DNA from: Flagellimonas spongiicola
GTDB lineage: Bacteria > Bacteroidota > Bacteroidia > Flavobacteriales > Flavobacteriaceae
Length of the DNA: 64,000 nucleotides
Reading direction: 5' to 3'
NCBI RefSeq assembly: GCF_023502425.1
Contig: NZ_JAMFMA010000001.1
Coordinates: forward strand, 744,001 to 808,000
Below the pieces are notes generated by a model. The model did no database searches. It was not told the DNA's origin and was given only the letters and a program-made list of their open reading frames with translations. Position numbers and translations under genes: made by a program. Shown piece after piece: positions 57,324 to 64,000 of the stretch (positions are counted from its first letter, which is position 1; each line of letters begins with the position of its first letter).

Positions 57324-57971
57324 CTAATCCAAAAGGAAGAAATCTTCCTTGCTCATGGATTTTGATTCCAAAGAATAAATCATCGCATCTTGCTGTGGCC
57401 CCTCGTCGAAATAGAGTCCCCAATGATCAAAATAGTTGGGGGCATCAGCTTCAGACCCCATGGCATTGGATGGAGATTCCTCGTAAACAGACACAAAAAT
57501 CTCGTACGGCATTTCCGTAAGACCTTTTGTGATGTACACAAAGTGTTCACTGGTACTATTGATAATGGCACCTAGTTGGTCTGGAACGCTGTAGTCAAAT
57601 ATCCTGCTTACAATAATGGAGGTGTCCTTAAAGTGAAGGGATAACTCGGCAATATCAATATTACCTCCATTCTTTTCACTCAATTCTCCAAATGCAGTAT
57701 CAAATGAGGATTTCCCTTTGTCATTACATGCAAGTCCACCCCAGTCCATGGTATTGAAATAGTGCAGACCCTCGGTAAGCCCAAAATTGCATGAAATGTC
57801 GAGGATTAAGTCGGTTCTTTCTTTTTCTGTGTCGTATTGACACGTAATTGTAACTTCTGCAAAGAAATCCTTTTCTAGGATTCTCGAGAATTCATCTAGT
57901 CCTTCTGCTGTTACAAATGACCTTATACCAGCAAGGGGGAATATGATGTTGGATCGTTTTTGGTATGGCAT
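57324..57971 (-). CDS. Hypothetical protein, no recognised family
   Basis: A 215-residue soluble, acidic protein with no signal peptide or membrane segment. It reads as alternating strands (AEVTITCQYDTEKERTDLILDISCNFG, FVYITKGLTEMPYEIFVSVYEE) and ends with an acidic tail. I recognise no motif. A good -7 element lies 26 bases upstream. It is a single gene between glyA and the two-component pair, and has no obvious partner. Confidence 0.7.
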   Translation of the reverse strand: MPYQKRSNIIFPLAGIRSFVTAEGLDEFSRILEKDFFAEVTITCQYDTEKERTDLILDISCNFGLTEGLHYFNTMDWGGLACNDKGKSSFDTAFGELSEKNGGNIDIAELSLHFKDTSIIVSRIFDYSVPDQLGAIINSTSEHFVYITKGLTEMPYEIFVSVYEESPSNAMGSEADAPNYFDHWGLYFDEGPQQDAMIYSLESKSMSKEDFFLLD

Positions 57972-57996
57972 TTCGTTTCTTCATCGTGTTCTCTCT

Positions 57997-58004
57997 CAAA
58001 GTTA
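57997..58004 (-). promoter_or_regulatory. -7 element of the 57324-57971 gene
   Basis: On the reverse strand TAACTTTG matches TAnnTTTG and lies 26 bases before the ATG. A -33 element is not seen. Confidence 0.5.
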
Positions 58005-58145
58005 AAACGAATGTTTCACCTACGATTGCGTGAAATCCTTAAAAATTCTGGGGGTTTTCTCCAATTTCACCCCTTTTTTTAGGTTTTTTGACAAAATGTT
58101 AAAATTTCATCTTCGGGAAAATGACAATTGTCAGCTAGATATCGA

Positions 58146-58814
58146 TTAAATGAAACCTCGGTTTTTAGCGGCCAAAATTAGCGCAAGATCATTCTCATTC
58201 TCGGTACCGAACAAGGTTTTCATATGCCTTTTTCGATTTTCTATTGAAGAAGGTGACAAACGAATGTGTTTTTCCAAATCCTTGTTTTTGGTTCCTACTG
58301 ACAAGTGATATAGAATTTTCTTATCCTTTTCATCCAGGTCAATATCGTTGCGGAGTTTTTTACGGATTGCTCCCAACGCCTTAGACGAATAATAAGGCGG
58401 ATTTAAGGTAACGGTCTTTACTGCATCTTCCAATGTTTTAGGGTCGATGTCGTTTTTGATTAAATAGCCATCCGGGTCTACGGACTTTAAAATGCTATTA
58501 ATTCTAAAGTTGTCGCTAAACGAAGACATAAAGATAATTTTGGTTTCTGGAACCAAACGTCTGGCTAATTTTCCTAGGTCTTCTCCGGAATGTGGCTGTT
58601 CCTCATTGGGCGGAAACAATTGTACATCCAAGAACAGGATATCATATTTAAAAGAATCAACCGATTCCTCTATCATTCGTTTTCCCAATTCATAAGAATT
58701 GGCGGTATCAACAATAATGGAATACCCTTCAAAAACTATGCGTTCCAGGATAAATTTATATCCCAGCATGGTCATTTCATGATCGTCTATTGTAAGTATT
58801 CTAAGCGTACTCAT
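58146..58814 (-). CDS. NarL/FixJ-family response regulator
   Basis: A 222-residue regulator. The receiver is intact: IDDHE, phospho-acceptor D in ILFLDVQLF near residue 64, Ser in FMSSFS and Lys in YLIKND. The C-terminal LuxR-type HTH is KILYHLSVGTKNKDLEKHIRLSPSSIENRKRHMKTLFG. It follows the TPR kinase gene by 18 bases and is presumably its partner. An 18-base GGGG/CCCC hairpin lies in the 174-base spacer beyond it, but it is poorly placed as a terminator. Confidence 0.92.
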   Translation of the reverse strand: MSTLRILTIDDHEMTMLGYKFILERIVFEGYSIIVDTANSYELGKRMIEESVDSFKYDILFLDVQLFPPNEEQPHSGEDLGKLARRLVPETKIIFMSSFSDNFRINSILKSVDPDGYLIKNDIDPKTLEDAVKTVTLNPPYYSSKALGAIRKKLRNDIDLDEKDKKILYHLSVGTKNKDLEKHIRLSPSSIENRKRHMKTLFGTENENDLALILAAKNRGFI

Positions 58815-58832
58815 GTTTTGTTGTTTAAAGAT

Positions 58833-60926
58833 TTAGGCGTTTACAGTTTCTGTTTGCTCTTCTAAATTGATTTTTGGACGAACGTATCTGGCTGGGATTT
58901 TCACTAGTACTTCGGTACCTTTTCCTGGTTCACTTACAACTTGAAGGTTGCCCCCAATTTTTTCCGCTCTTGATGCCAGGTTGCGCATTCCAATACCGCC
59001 TTTTCCTTTTTTGACTACAAAACCGACACCATCGTCCTGTATGGTCAAATACAGCATACCTTTGTCTAAGGAAAAATTGACCTGCATATGTTTGCATTGT
59101 GCATGTTTTACACTGTTTTTCAGTGATTCTTGTACAATGCGATAGGAATTGATCTTGATATCACCTTCCAAGGCATCCCATTCCACGTCATCCTCATAAT
59201 TAAAAGAACATTTCACTCCTGAGGACTTTTCCGTGGTGTCTACCAGTTCCTTCAGGGAAACGATAAAATTATAAAATTTTTCGTACGAGGAGTTGTTCAT
59301 TTCATGGGAAATTGTACGAATTAAATCCTCCACTTCCTGTAATCTGGTTAGGTTCTTGGCACGCAGTTCTTCGGCTTCCTCGCTCTTGTCTGCGTTTAAA
59401 CCACTTAGGAACAATCGTATGCTGAGCATTTCGCTCAAAACACTGTCATGGAGTTCTTCGGATACCCGTTTCTTTTCAGTTTTCTTACCCTCCTCAAATT
59501 TGCCTTGTTGTGAAAGCATGAGATTATAGATCTCGTTGTTGGCTTTCTGTTGTTTTTGTTGGAACTTAAGTCTGTTGTTACTTACCCGTTGTGCCAAAAT
59601 GATGTAAATGGCCACCCCTGCAAAGAGTAGGGCAAGGGCTACCATGGTCCAGATGAATTTGTCCCGGGTCAAGGTTTCATTGCGCGCAATGACCTGATCG
59701 GTCTCCAAACGGATACGCGCGAACTTGTCCCGTGTTGTGCGCTCCTCTTCTTTAATGACTTCACTTAGATCATAAAAGGCATCAGAATAAGCGACAGCAT
59801 TTTCGGTATCAATATGGGTAAGTAAACGGAGTAGTTCTAAATGATGAAAGTTGTTATTGGCGGCTATGGCAATGTCCAGGCCTTCTTTGGCTTGAAGTCT
59901 TGCGTTGATCGTATCGCCTTCTGCAGCCAATACTTCGGCATAGTACTGCTTCCCTCTGGCATAATCATCATTGAATACTTCCGATTCCTCAAAACTAATA
60001 AGTGCCTTATTCAATAATTCCTTGGGTTCATTTGTATCATTTTTGCCTTTGAAAATGGAATAAGCCAAACTTACCAATGCCATAGGATAAAGTTCTAAAT
60101 CCGTTTCATTCAAATTATGTTCGGCTATTAATTGTCTATATGCAATCTCCGCATCATAGAATCTAGATGTATCTAATAGAACATGGGCGATATTGTTTTC
60201 ATTTTGACGATATAGATCACTTTTATCTTTAATATTTAACTTTCTAATGGTTTCGCCTGCTTTGCTATAATATTCCAATGCAGATTCATAATTACCCATG
60301 TCACTGGTTATCATGCCCAACAAATTGTTACAATTGTAAATTCTTCTTTGATCCTTCAATTCAATGAACGTTCTCAAAGCTTCAGTGACACTTTGTTCTG
60401 CGCCTAGATAATCAATGAAGAAATTTTCAACAGAACCCATGCTGTAAAGAATTCTCGCCTTTAGCGATAACGCAGTGGAATCAGAGGGTAATGAACTGAA
60501 GCTTTTATATGCTTTTTGATAGTAGTAATAAGCACTATCCATTACTCCATATGAACGTTGGAAGGCGGCCATATCCCAATAAGATTCCCCTTCAGCTTTA
60601 TAGAGTTTGCTTTTGATCGCCAATTGCAGCACTTCTGCATTCATATTTCTAAAACCAAGAGAATCATCTAGCCGTTTATAAGCTAAGGAAATTCGGGATA
60701 AGTGATCTAGTTTTGTTGTGTCATTGCGTATTTGTAACGTCTGTGTTTTGGCCTCTTCCAAAAAGTGCGTACGCTGTTTGAAACTCAAATGCGCAGAATC
60801 CCTGCTGGCATCAATGAGGACATTGATGTTTTCGGCATGCGAATTCGATTCCGGATTGGAGGTTCCAGTACTATCCCCACAGGCCATTAACAATACAAAA
60901 AGAAATATGAAGTAACTGTATTTCAA
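58833..60926 (-). CDS. TPR-containing sensor histidine kinase with lipoprotein signal
   Basis: A 697-residue kinase. The N-terminus is a lipoprotein signal (LMAC, C16). Residues about 30-400 are tetratricopeptide repeats (ESYWDMAAFQRSYGVMDSAYYYYQKAYKSF, RIYNCNNLLGMITSDMGNYESALEYYSKAGETI), which should lie in the periplasm. One membrane helix (about 425-446), a coiled coil and the HisKA_3 kinase follow, with His in ELHDSVLSEM and an HATPase domain (GGIGMRNLASRA). Peptide or protein sensing by the TPR part is inferred. Confidence 0.9.
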   Translation of the reverse strand: MKYSYFIFLFVLLMACGDSTGTSNPESNSHAENINVLIDASRDSAHLSFKQRTHFLEEAKTQTLQIRNDTTKLDHLSRISLAYKRLDDSLGFRNMNAEVLQLAIKSKLYKAEGESYWDMAAFQRSYGVMDSAYYYYQKAYKSFSSLPSDSTALSLKARILYSMGSVENFFIDYLGAEQSVTEALRTFIELKDQRRIYNCNNLLGMITSDMGNYESALEYYSKAGETIRKLNIKDKSDLYRQNENNIAHVLLDTSRFYDAEIAYRQLIAEHNLNETDLELYPMALVSLAYSIFKGKNDTNEPKELLNKALISFEESEVFNDDYARGKQYYAEVLAAEGDTINARLQAKEGLDIAIAANNNFHHLELLRLLTHIDTENAVAYSDAFYDLSEVIKEEERTTRDKFARIRLETDQVIARNETLTRDKFIWTMVALALLFAGVAIYIILAQRVSNNRLKFQQKQQKANNEIYNLMLSQQGKFEEGKKTEKKRVSEELHDSVLSEMLSIRLFLSGLNADKSEEAEELRAKNLTRLQEVEDLIRTISHEMNNSSYEKFYNFIVSLKELVDTTEKSSGVKCSFNYEDDVEWDALEGDIKINSYRIVQESLKNSVKHAQCKHMQVNFSLDKGMLYLTIQDDGVGFVVKKGKGGIGMRNLASRAEKIGGNLQVVSEPGKGTEVLVKIPARYVRPKINLEEQTETVNA

Positions 60927-60975
60927 GTGAATGCGAATAAAATATGCGTATAATTGTTTTCTTTTACTACAAGGT

Positions 60976-61014
60976 AAAAAAAAAGCCCCAAACCCTAAGG
61001 GTTATGAGGCTTTT
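60976..61014 (-). terminator. Rho-independent terminator of the tiny-lipoprotein unit
   Basis: On the reverse strand AAAAGCC, AACCC, a TTA loop, GGGTT and GGCTTTTTTTTT form a strong two-part hairpin 19 bases past the stop at 61033. It separates the small genes from the kinase gene. Confidence 0.85.
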
Positions 61015-61032
61015 CAATACGTCTAATTTTTG

Positions 61033-61251
61033 TTATAATTCCCTATCGTCGTTAGCAATAAAAAATAAATCAGAATACCTTTTTGATTTTTGCAATCGAA
61101 ACTTTTCAGTTTTAATTGAAATGTGATCATCTGCAATCAATTCGGCATCACTACCTGTGTTTTCTTCATTTGTAGATTTATCAGTCGAATAACAACTTAA
61201 ACAAATCGTGCAACTCAAAATTAGAAAAGATCTTAAGGCTAGCGAATTCAT
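61033..61251 (-). CDS. Small lipoprotein, second of a pair (unknown function)
   Basis: A 72-residue protein starting MNSLALRSFLILSCTICLSC, a lipoprotein signal with C20. The mature part is polar and acidic, then basic (SIKTEKFRLQKSKRYSD), and ends FFIANDDREL. The frame is open to 61335, but only the ATG at 61251 gives a signal peptide. The gene follows its neighbour by 22 bases and ends before a strong terminator. No family recognised; being small, it could be chance, but the lipobox, spacing and terminator support it. Confidence 0.6.
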   Translation of the reverse strand: MNSLALRSFLILSCTICLSCYSTDKSTNEENTGSDAELIADDHISIKTEKFRLQKSKRYSDLFFIANDDREL

Positions 61252-61273
61252 GGAGGTTGATTTATTTTTCAAA

Positions 61274-61435
61274 TTAAGATCTATCGTCACCGTCAGTTTG
61301 TTTTCCTGTAGTGGAATCCTGATCCAAAGTTTCAAATAGTGCTTCAGTCTCGCTTACATCGCTCTCCGCTTCGCAAGAAAATAAACCCATAGTCATTACT
61401 ACTACTGCAAAAATACTTACAACCTTTCTCATCAT
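61274..61435 (-). CDS. Small lipoprotein, first of a pair (unknown function)
   Basis: A 53-residue protein: MMRKVVSIFAVVVMTMGLFSC is a clear lipoprotein signal (C21, or C20 if the second ATG at 61432 is used), followed by an acidic 32-residue tail (EAESDVSETEALFETLDQD) that ends DGDDRS. Acidic residues right after the cysteine resemble the surface-export signal of Bacteroidota lipoproteins, so surface display is possible. A TATCTTGG element (61474-61481) and three direct repeats lie upstream. Confidence 0.68.
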   Translation of the reverse strand: MMRKVVSIFAVVVMTMGLFSCEAESDVSETEALFETLDQDSTTGKQTDGDDRS

Positions 61436-61516
61436 CTTCGTGTTTTTTTGGTTAGAAAATTTGGTTAACGCCTCCAAGATATTCTGAGACCAAAAAAAGA
61501 TGAATCCCCCAGGCAA

Positions 61517-61572
61517 TGTTTTAGTATTTGCAGGGATTGTATTAGAATTTGTCTTAAAAGTGTAAGAATTAC
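61517..61572. repeat. Three direct repeats with 21-bp period, candidate LytTR-type site
   Basis: TGTTTTAGTATTTG (61517), TGTATTAGAATTTG (61538) and AGTGTAAGAATTAC (61559) are each offset by exactly 21 bases. The first two agree at 12 of 14 positions, the second and third at 9 of 14. They lie 82-137 bases upstream of the small lipoprotein start, just beside the LytTR gene end. A 21-base period is typical of LytTR sites. Confidence 0.55.
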
Positions 61573-61575
61573 ACT
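61559..61575 (-). terminator. Weak hairpin at the end of the LytTR gene
   Basis: AGTGTAA-GAA-TTACACT is a perfect 7-base inverted repeat with a three-base loop. On the reverse strand it is followed by TTTTAAG. It overlaps the LytTR stop codon and the third direct repeat, so it may be a weak terminator or an operator. Confidence 0.4.
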
Positions 61576-62308
61576 AATTATAGGTGTTTATTGCCGTTTT
61601 GGAGAGCATTTCCTTTAAATCCTCCACCTTTTCCTTATAGGTCTTGGAGAACGGCAGCTCGTCTTCGCGCTCGTTGCGCAAGGTGCAGATGGATTTGCCA
61701 AAGTTGATACGGCCCACGTACCGGCTATTCAGGATATAGCTTTGGTGGATGCGGATAAAACTGGCGGGTAATTGTTGTTCAAAAGACTTAAGGGTCTTAA
61801 AAGCACTGACCACATGGCCATCACGCATAAAGAAGTCCGTAGAATTGTTGTCGGATTTCAAATACATAATGTCATTGGTGTTCAAATACCTATAATCGTT
61901 GTAGGATTTGAGGCAGAGTGTTGCAGGCACAGTTTCTTTAGGGAACCGTTTGCGCAAGCGCAAAACTGTTTTCCTAACATCAAACTCGTTGTGCGGTAAG
62001 ACCCAATAGTCAAAGAAACCACTTTTAATAGCGTTGTATGCGTATTTTTTAGATTCGGAATATCCGATGATTATGGGGAGCGTATTCAAGAATTGATTGA
62101 GTTCCGTGACCATATGAAAGTACGCCATACCTTCCTGGTTCAGATTGATAAGTACAACGTCCGGAGAGAATTTGAGGATGGTGTTCAACCCATCTTCTGC
62201 ATCGGTTGCTGTACCCACACAACTGAAATCTTCGTACTCCCTCAGATAAAGCTGCAATTGCAGTTTTGAAGTCGCATTAGAATCGATTATGGTATAGGTG
62301 TAATCCAT
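61574..62308 (-). CDS. LytTR response regulator with degenerate receiver
   Basis: A 244-residue protein: receiver-like domain (1-120) and a LytTR DNA-binding domain (about 140-238; IMYLKSDNNSTDFFMRDG, FIRIHQSYILNSRYV). The receiver has lost key residues: N55 stands at the phospho-acceptor position (VVLINLN), the acidic pair is D9-S10, and the switch Thr and Lys are replaced (IIIGYS, YWVLPHN). It is probably controlled by something other than phosphorylation. No histidine kinase is directly coupled to it. Confidence 0.88.
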   Translation of the reverse strand: MDYTYTIIDSNATSKLQLQLYLREYEDFSCVGTATDAEDGLNTILKFSPDVVLINLNQEGMAYFHMVTELNQFLNTLPIIIGYSESKKYAYNAIKSGFFDYWVLPHNEFDVRKTVLRLRKRFPKETVPATLCLKSYNDYRYLNTNDIMYLKSDNNSTDFFMRDGHVVSAFKTLKSFEQQLPASFIRIHQSYILNSRYVGRINFGKSICTLRNEREDELPFSKTYKEKVEDLKEMLSKTAINTYN

Positions 62309-62437
62309 ATGTAAAACGCTGGTTGCAAGTTACTAAGCCCTAAAAAAACCTCGTTGCATTTTTCCCTTAAAAAAACTGGGGGATTCCCGCAAAAAGGGTG
62401 TTTTTTAACGGTTTTTTTCTTAAAATCGAGAAAAAAA

Positions 62438-63979
62438 TCAGTTTTGTGAATGAAATTCGAACGCCCCGATATCGGGAATTGGGGAACGATCAATACCGAT
62501 GATATCCGTGCTAATGGGTGGTGAAATATCTGGATCAGCGGCATCAATTGCGAACGAGTCTGGGCCAATACTAAATTGGTTATTAAAAGGTAAGAAAAAA
62601 TCCGGTTCTTTATCAAAAATTACTTCAATATAACGATTAGGGTCGGCAAAGTTATAAAGCGGATTCGTTGTAAACGAGTTATTTATGTCATTAAATTGGA
62701 CAAGACAATTTTGAAAGCTAAAGTTAAATTCGGCTTCTTCATCAGCTTGTAACAGATATTCCACAGCCGAGCTGCCCGTAACTATGGTATTGATGAAATC
62801 CGCTTGCTCCAAATTACCGCCCTGGTTTTCTTTAAAATTATTGATGGCCAGCGCCACGCCACTTCTAAAACCATTGTTCCAATAGTTGGCTATAGTGCAA
62901 TGCATAAACTGGTAGCTTCCTCCTAGATCTATCAAAAAGGAATTGCCTCCAGCACCACCTAGTATGGTGTTTGTGGCTGCAATGGAAGCGGTAGTTGCCC
63001 AAAGGTTTTGGTTTAAACTGTTGAATATCTGTGTGTTTCTCAATGTTAGGGTGGGGGAGTTCAGTGGAAAACTACCATCAACACGGAGGCCTACTGTAGC
63101 ATTTTTGATGGTAAGGTGTTCAAGTTGGTTGTTGGTGCTCCCTTCTTTTACCCATAGGGTGCCCCATTGCCCTGGTTCATCGGCATAGCCGGGTTCCAAT
63201 CGGTCACCTTCAAAGATGACCTCGTTTTCCATAAGTTCCTGATCTTCGCTCAGGGCACCATTCACCAAGAGACTAGCTCCACTTTCCACGATCAAGCCTG
63301 AATTGTTATGAAAGTGGACACGGGTACCGGCATCCATCTGTACTGTATTTCCACTGGTTACCACGGCATATCCATATATGACATACGGTTTTTCATTGGT
63401 AAACTGTAAATGCTCGTTTTCTAGGTAGAAGCCTTCAACATAAACCGGGTTTCCTTCAGCATCTACATCGATTAGTACGGTTTCTTTGCTACCATCGGCT
63501 TGCGTTTGGGGATAAAGGAAAATGGCATCTTTGACCAAGGTCACCAGTTCTACACGTTGGGTTTCTTCTCCTATACCAAACAATAAACCTTCGGTCAATA
63601 AAAATTCATTCGCATTGGTTTGGGAAACGTCAAATGTGGTTTCTATAAAAATAAAAAGGCTGTCTTTGGCCAGCAATGGGATATCCGAGAATTCCTTACC
63701 TGCGGATCCATCCACATTCAAACGATAGTTGCTGCTTTCGCCAGTCTCCATTCCGATAAACGGAATATTGATATCGCTAATACCTTTATTATAGACTTTT
63801 AAGGAATAGGTGGCACTACCAATATTGCTGAAAATAGTATCTAGAAACACCGTATCCTTTGAAAACGTCAAATTACCGGTGCTGTCCGCATACTCAAAAT
63901 CTTTACGGCAGGACCCCATACTTGCGAATAGTAGCAGCACCGTACATACGGAAATAAGATTAAGATACCAATGTTTCAC
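62438..63979 (-). CDS. Right-handed beta-helix lipoprotein
   Basis: A 513-residue exported lipoprotein (lipobox MGSC near residue 24). After an N-terminal immunoglobulin-like region (DTVFLDTIFSNIGSATYSLKVYNKG, typical of choice-of-anchor domains), the middle (about 200-440) is a parallel beta-helix (VIYGYAVVTSGNTVQMDAGTRVHFHNNSGLIVESGASLLVNG, LRNTQIFNSLNQNLW). Such proteins bind or process polysaccharides or act as adhesins. The 5' end lies 21 bases from the window edge. The 129-base spacer before LytTR holds an unclear hairpin. Confidence 0.86.
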   Translation of the reverse strand: MKHWYLNLISVCTVLLLFASMGSCRKDFEYADSTGNLTFSKDTVFLDTIFSNIGSATYSLKVYNKGISDINIPFIGMETGESSNYRLNVDGSAGKEFSDIPLLAKDSLFIFIETTFDVSQTNANEFLLTEGLLFGIGEETQRVELVTLVKDAIFLYPQTQADGSKETVLIDVDAEGNPVYVEGFYLENEHLQFTNEKPYVIYGYAVVTSGNTVQMDAGTRVHFHNNSGLIVESGASLLVNGALSEDQELMENEVIFEGDRLEPGYADEPGQWGTLWVKEGSTNNQLEHLTIKNATVGLRVDGSFPLNSPTLTLRNTQIFNSLNQNLWATTASIAATNTILGGAGGNSFLIDLGGSYQFMHCTIANYWNNGFRSGVALAINNFKENQGGNLEQADFINTIVTGSSAVEYLLQADEEAEFNFSFQNCLVQFNDINNSFTTNPLYNFADPNRYIEVIFDKEPDFFLPFNNQFSIGPDSFAIDAADPDISPPISTDIIGIDRSPIPDIGAFEFHSQN

Positions 63980-64000
63980 CTTTACTAAAATAGTTGCTGA

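Noticed and set aside
58040-58085. GGGG/CCCC hairpin with a T run as a terminator for the NarL regulator gene
   Set aside because: The T run is on the plus strand, but the gene ends on the minus strand.
61252-61335. Upstream extension of the second small lipoprotein
   Set aside because: It would bury the signal peptide inside the protein; the ATG at 61251 gives a proper lipobox.

Overview
This window comes from the chromosome of a member of the Bacteroidota, most likely a marine Flavobacteriaceae. The evidence is the gene content (PorP/SprF and PorD-like type IX secretion proteins, Bacteroidota-type RNA polymerase omega, YtxJ, DUF6913, DUF6503 and DUF1015 proteins, many SPII lipoproteins), the AT-rich spacers, and repeated -7 elements of the Bacteroidota form TAnnTTTG. 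No insertion sequence, prophage, CRISPR array or complete tRNA/rRNA gene was seen. No gap between genes exceeds 300 bases.

Bases 1-13700 are housekeeping. They hold the start of an HtrA-like protease, dapF-GNAT-mltG, a small lysozyme-fold protein, the dnaA-tyrosine phosphatase-methyltransferase operon, a ribD-HAD-DMT-YigZ operon facing away from the window end, and GNAT-prmC-LOG-ligA. Bases 13770-18302 are accessory: three tiny translationally coupled genes, an SH3-MBL (ComEC-like) hydrolase, and a cadherin/BspA-repeat lipoprotein behind a 21-bp direct repeat. Bases 18367-32500 hold a 5'-nucleotidase split into two genes, DUF6913-dapA, the bamD-rpoZ-coaBC-porD-recN block, fabI, a glycosyltransferase, YbbR-coaE, and an RprXY-like two-component pair.

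Bases 32531-39958 form one long minus-strand operon: Gfo/Idh, 3-hydroxyacyl-CoA dehydrogenase, DUF1015, YggS, exonuclease/GIY-YIG, K+ channel, miaA, gntK. Bases 40075-46300 hold pcm, smpB, lipoproteins, a PorP-coiled-coil-SPOR protein and two secreted beta-propellers. Bases 46444-51196 hold AraC-7TM and TetR regulators and a GntP-RidA-dipeptidase operon. Bases 51342-57971 hold clpB, ytxJ, a TPR-like lipoprotein, glyA and an orphan protein.

The most interesting region is 58146-62308. It contains a sensor kinase that looks like a lipid-anchored periplasmic TPR receptor with its NarL-type regulator. Beside them is a separately terminated unit of two tiny lipoprotein genes whose products both end near a DDR motif. 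Next is a LytTR regulator whose receiver has lost the phospho-acceptor Asp and other key residues. Upstream of the tiny genes lie three direct repeats in a 21-bp register, the spacing expected for LytTR proteins. I infer, without proof, a small-lipoprotein signalling or envelope-sensing system here.
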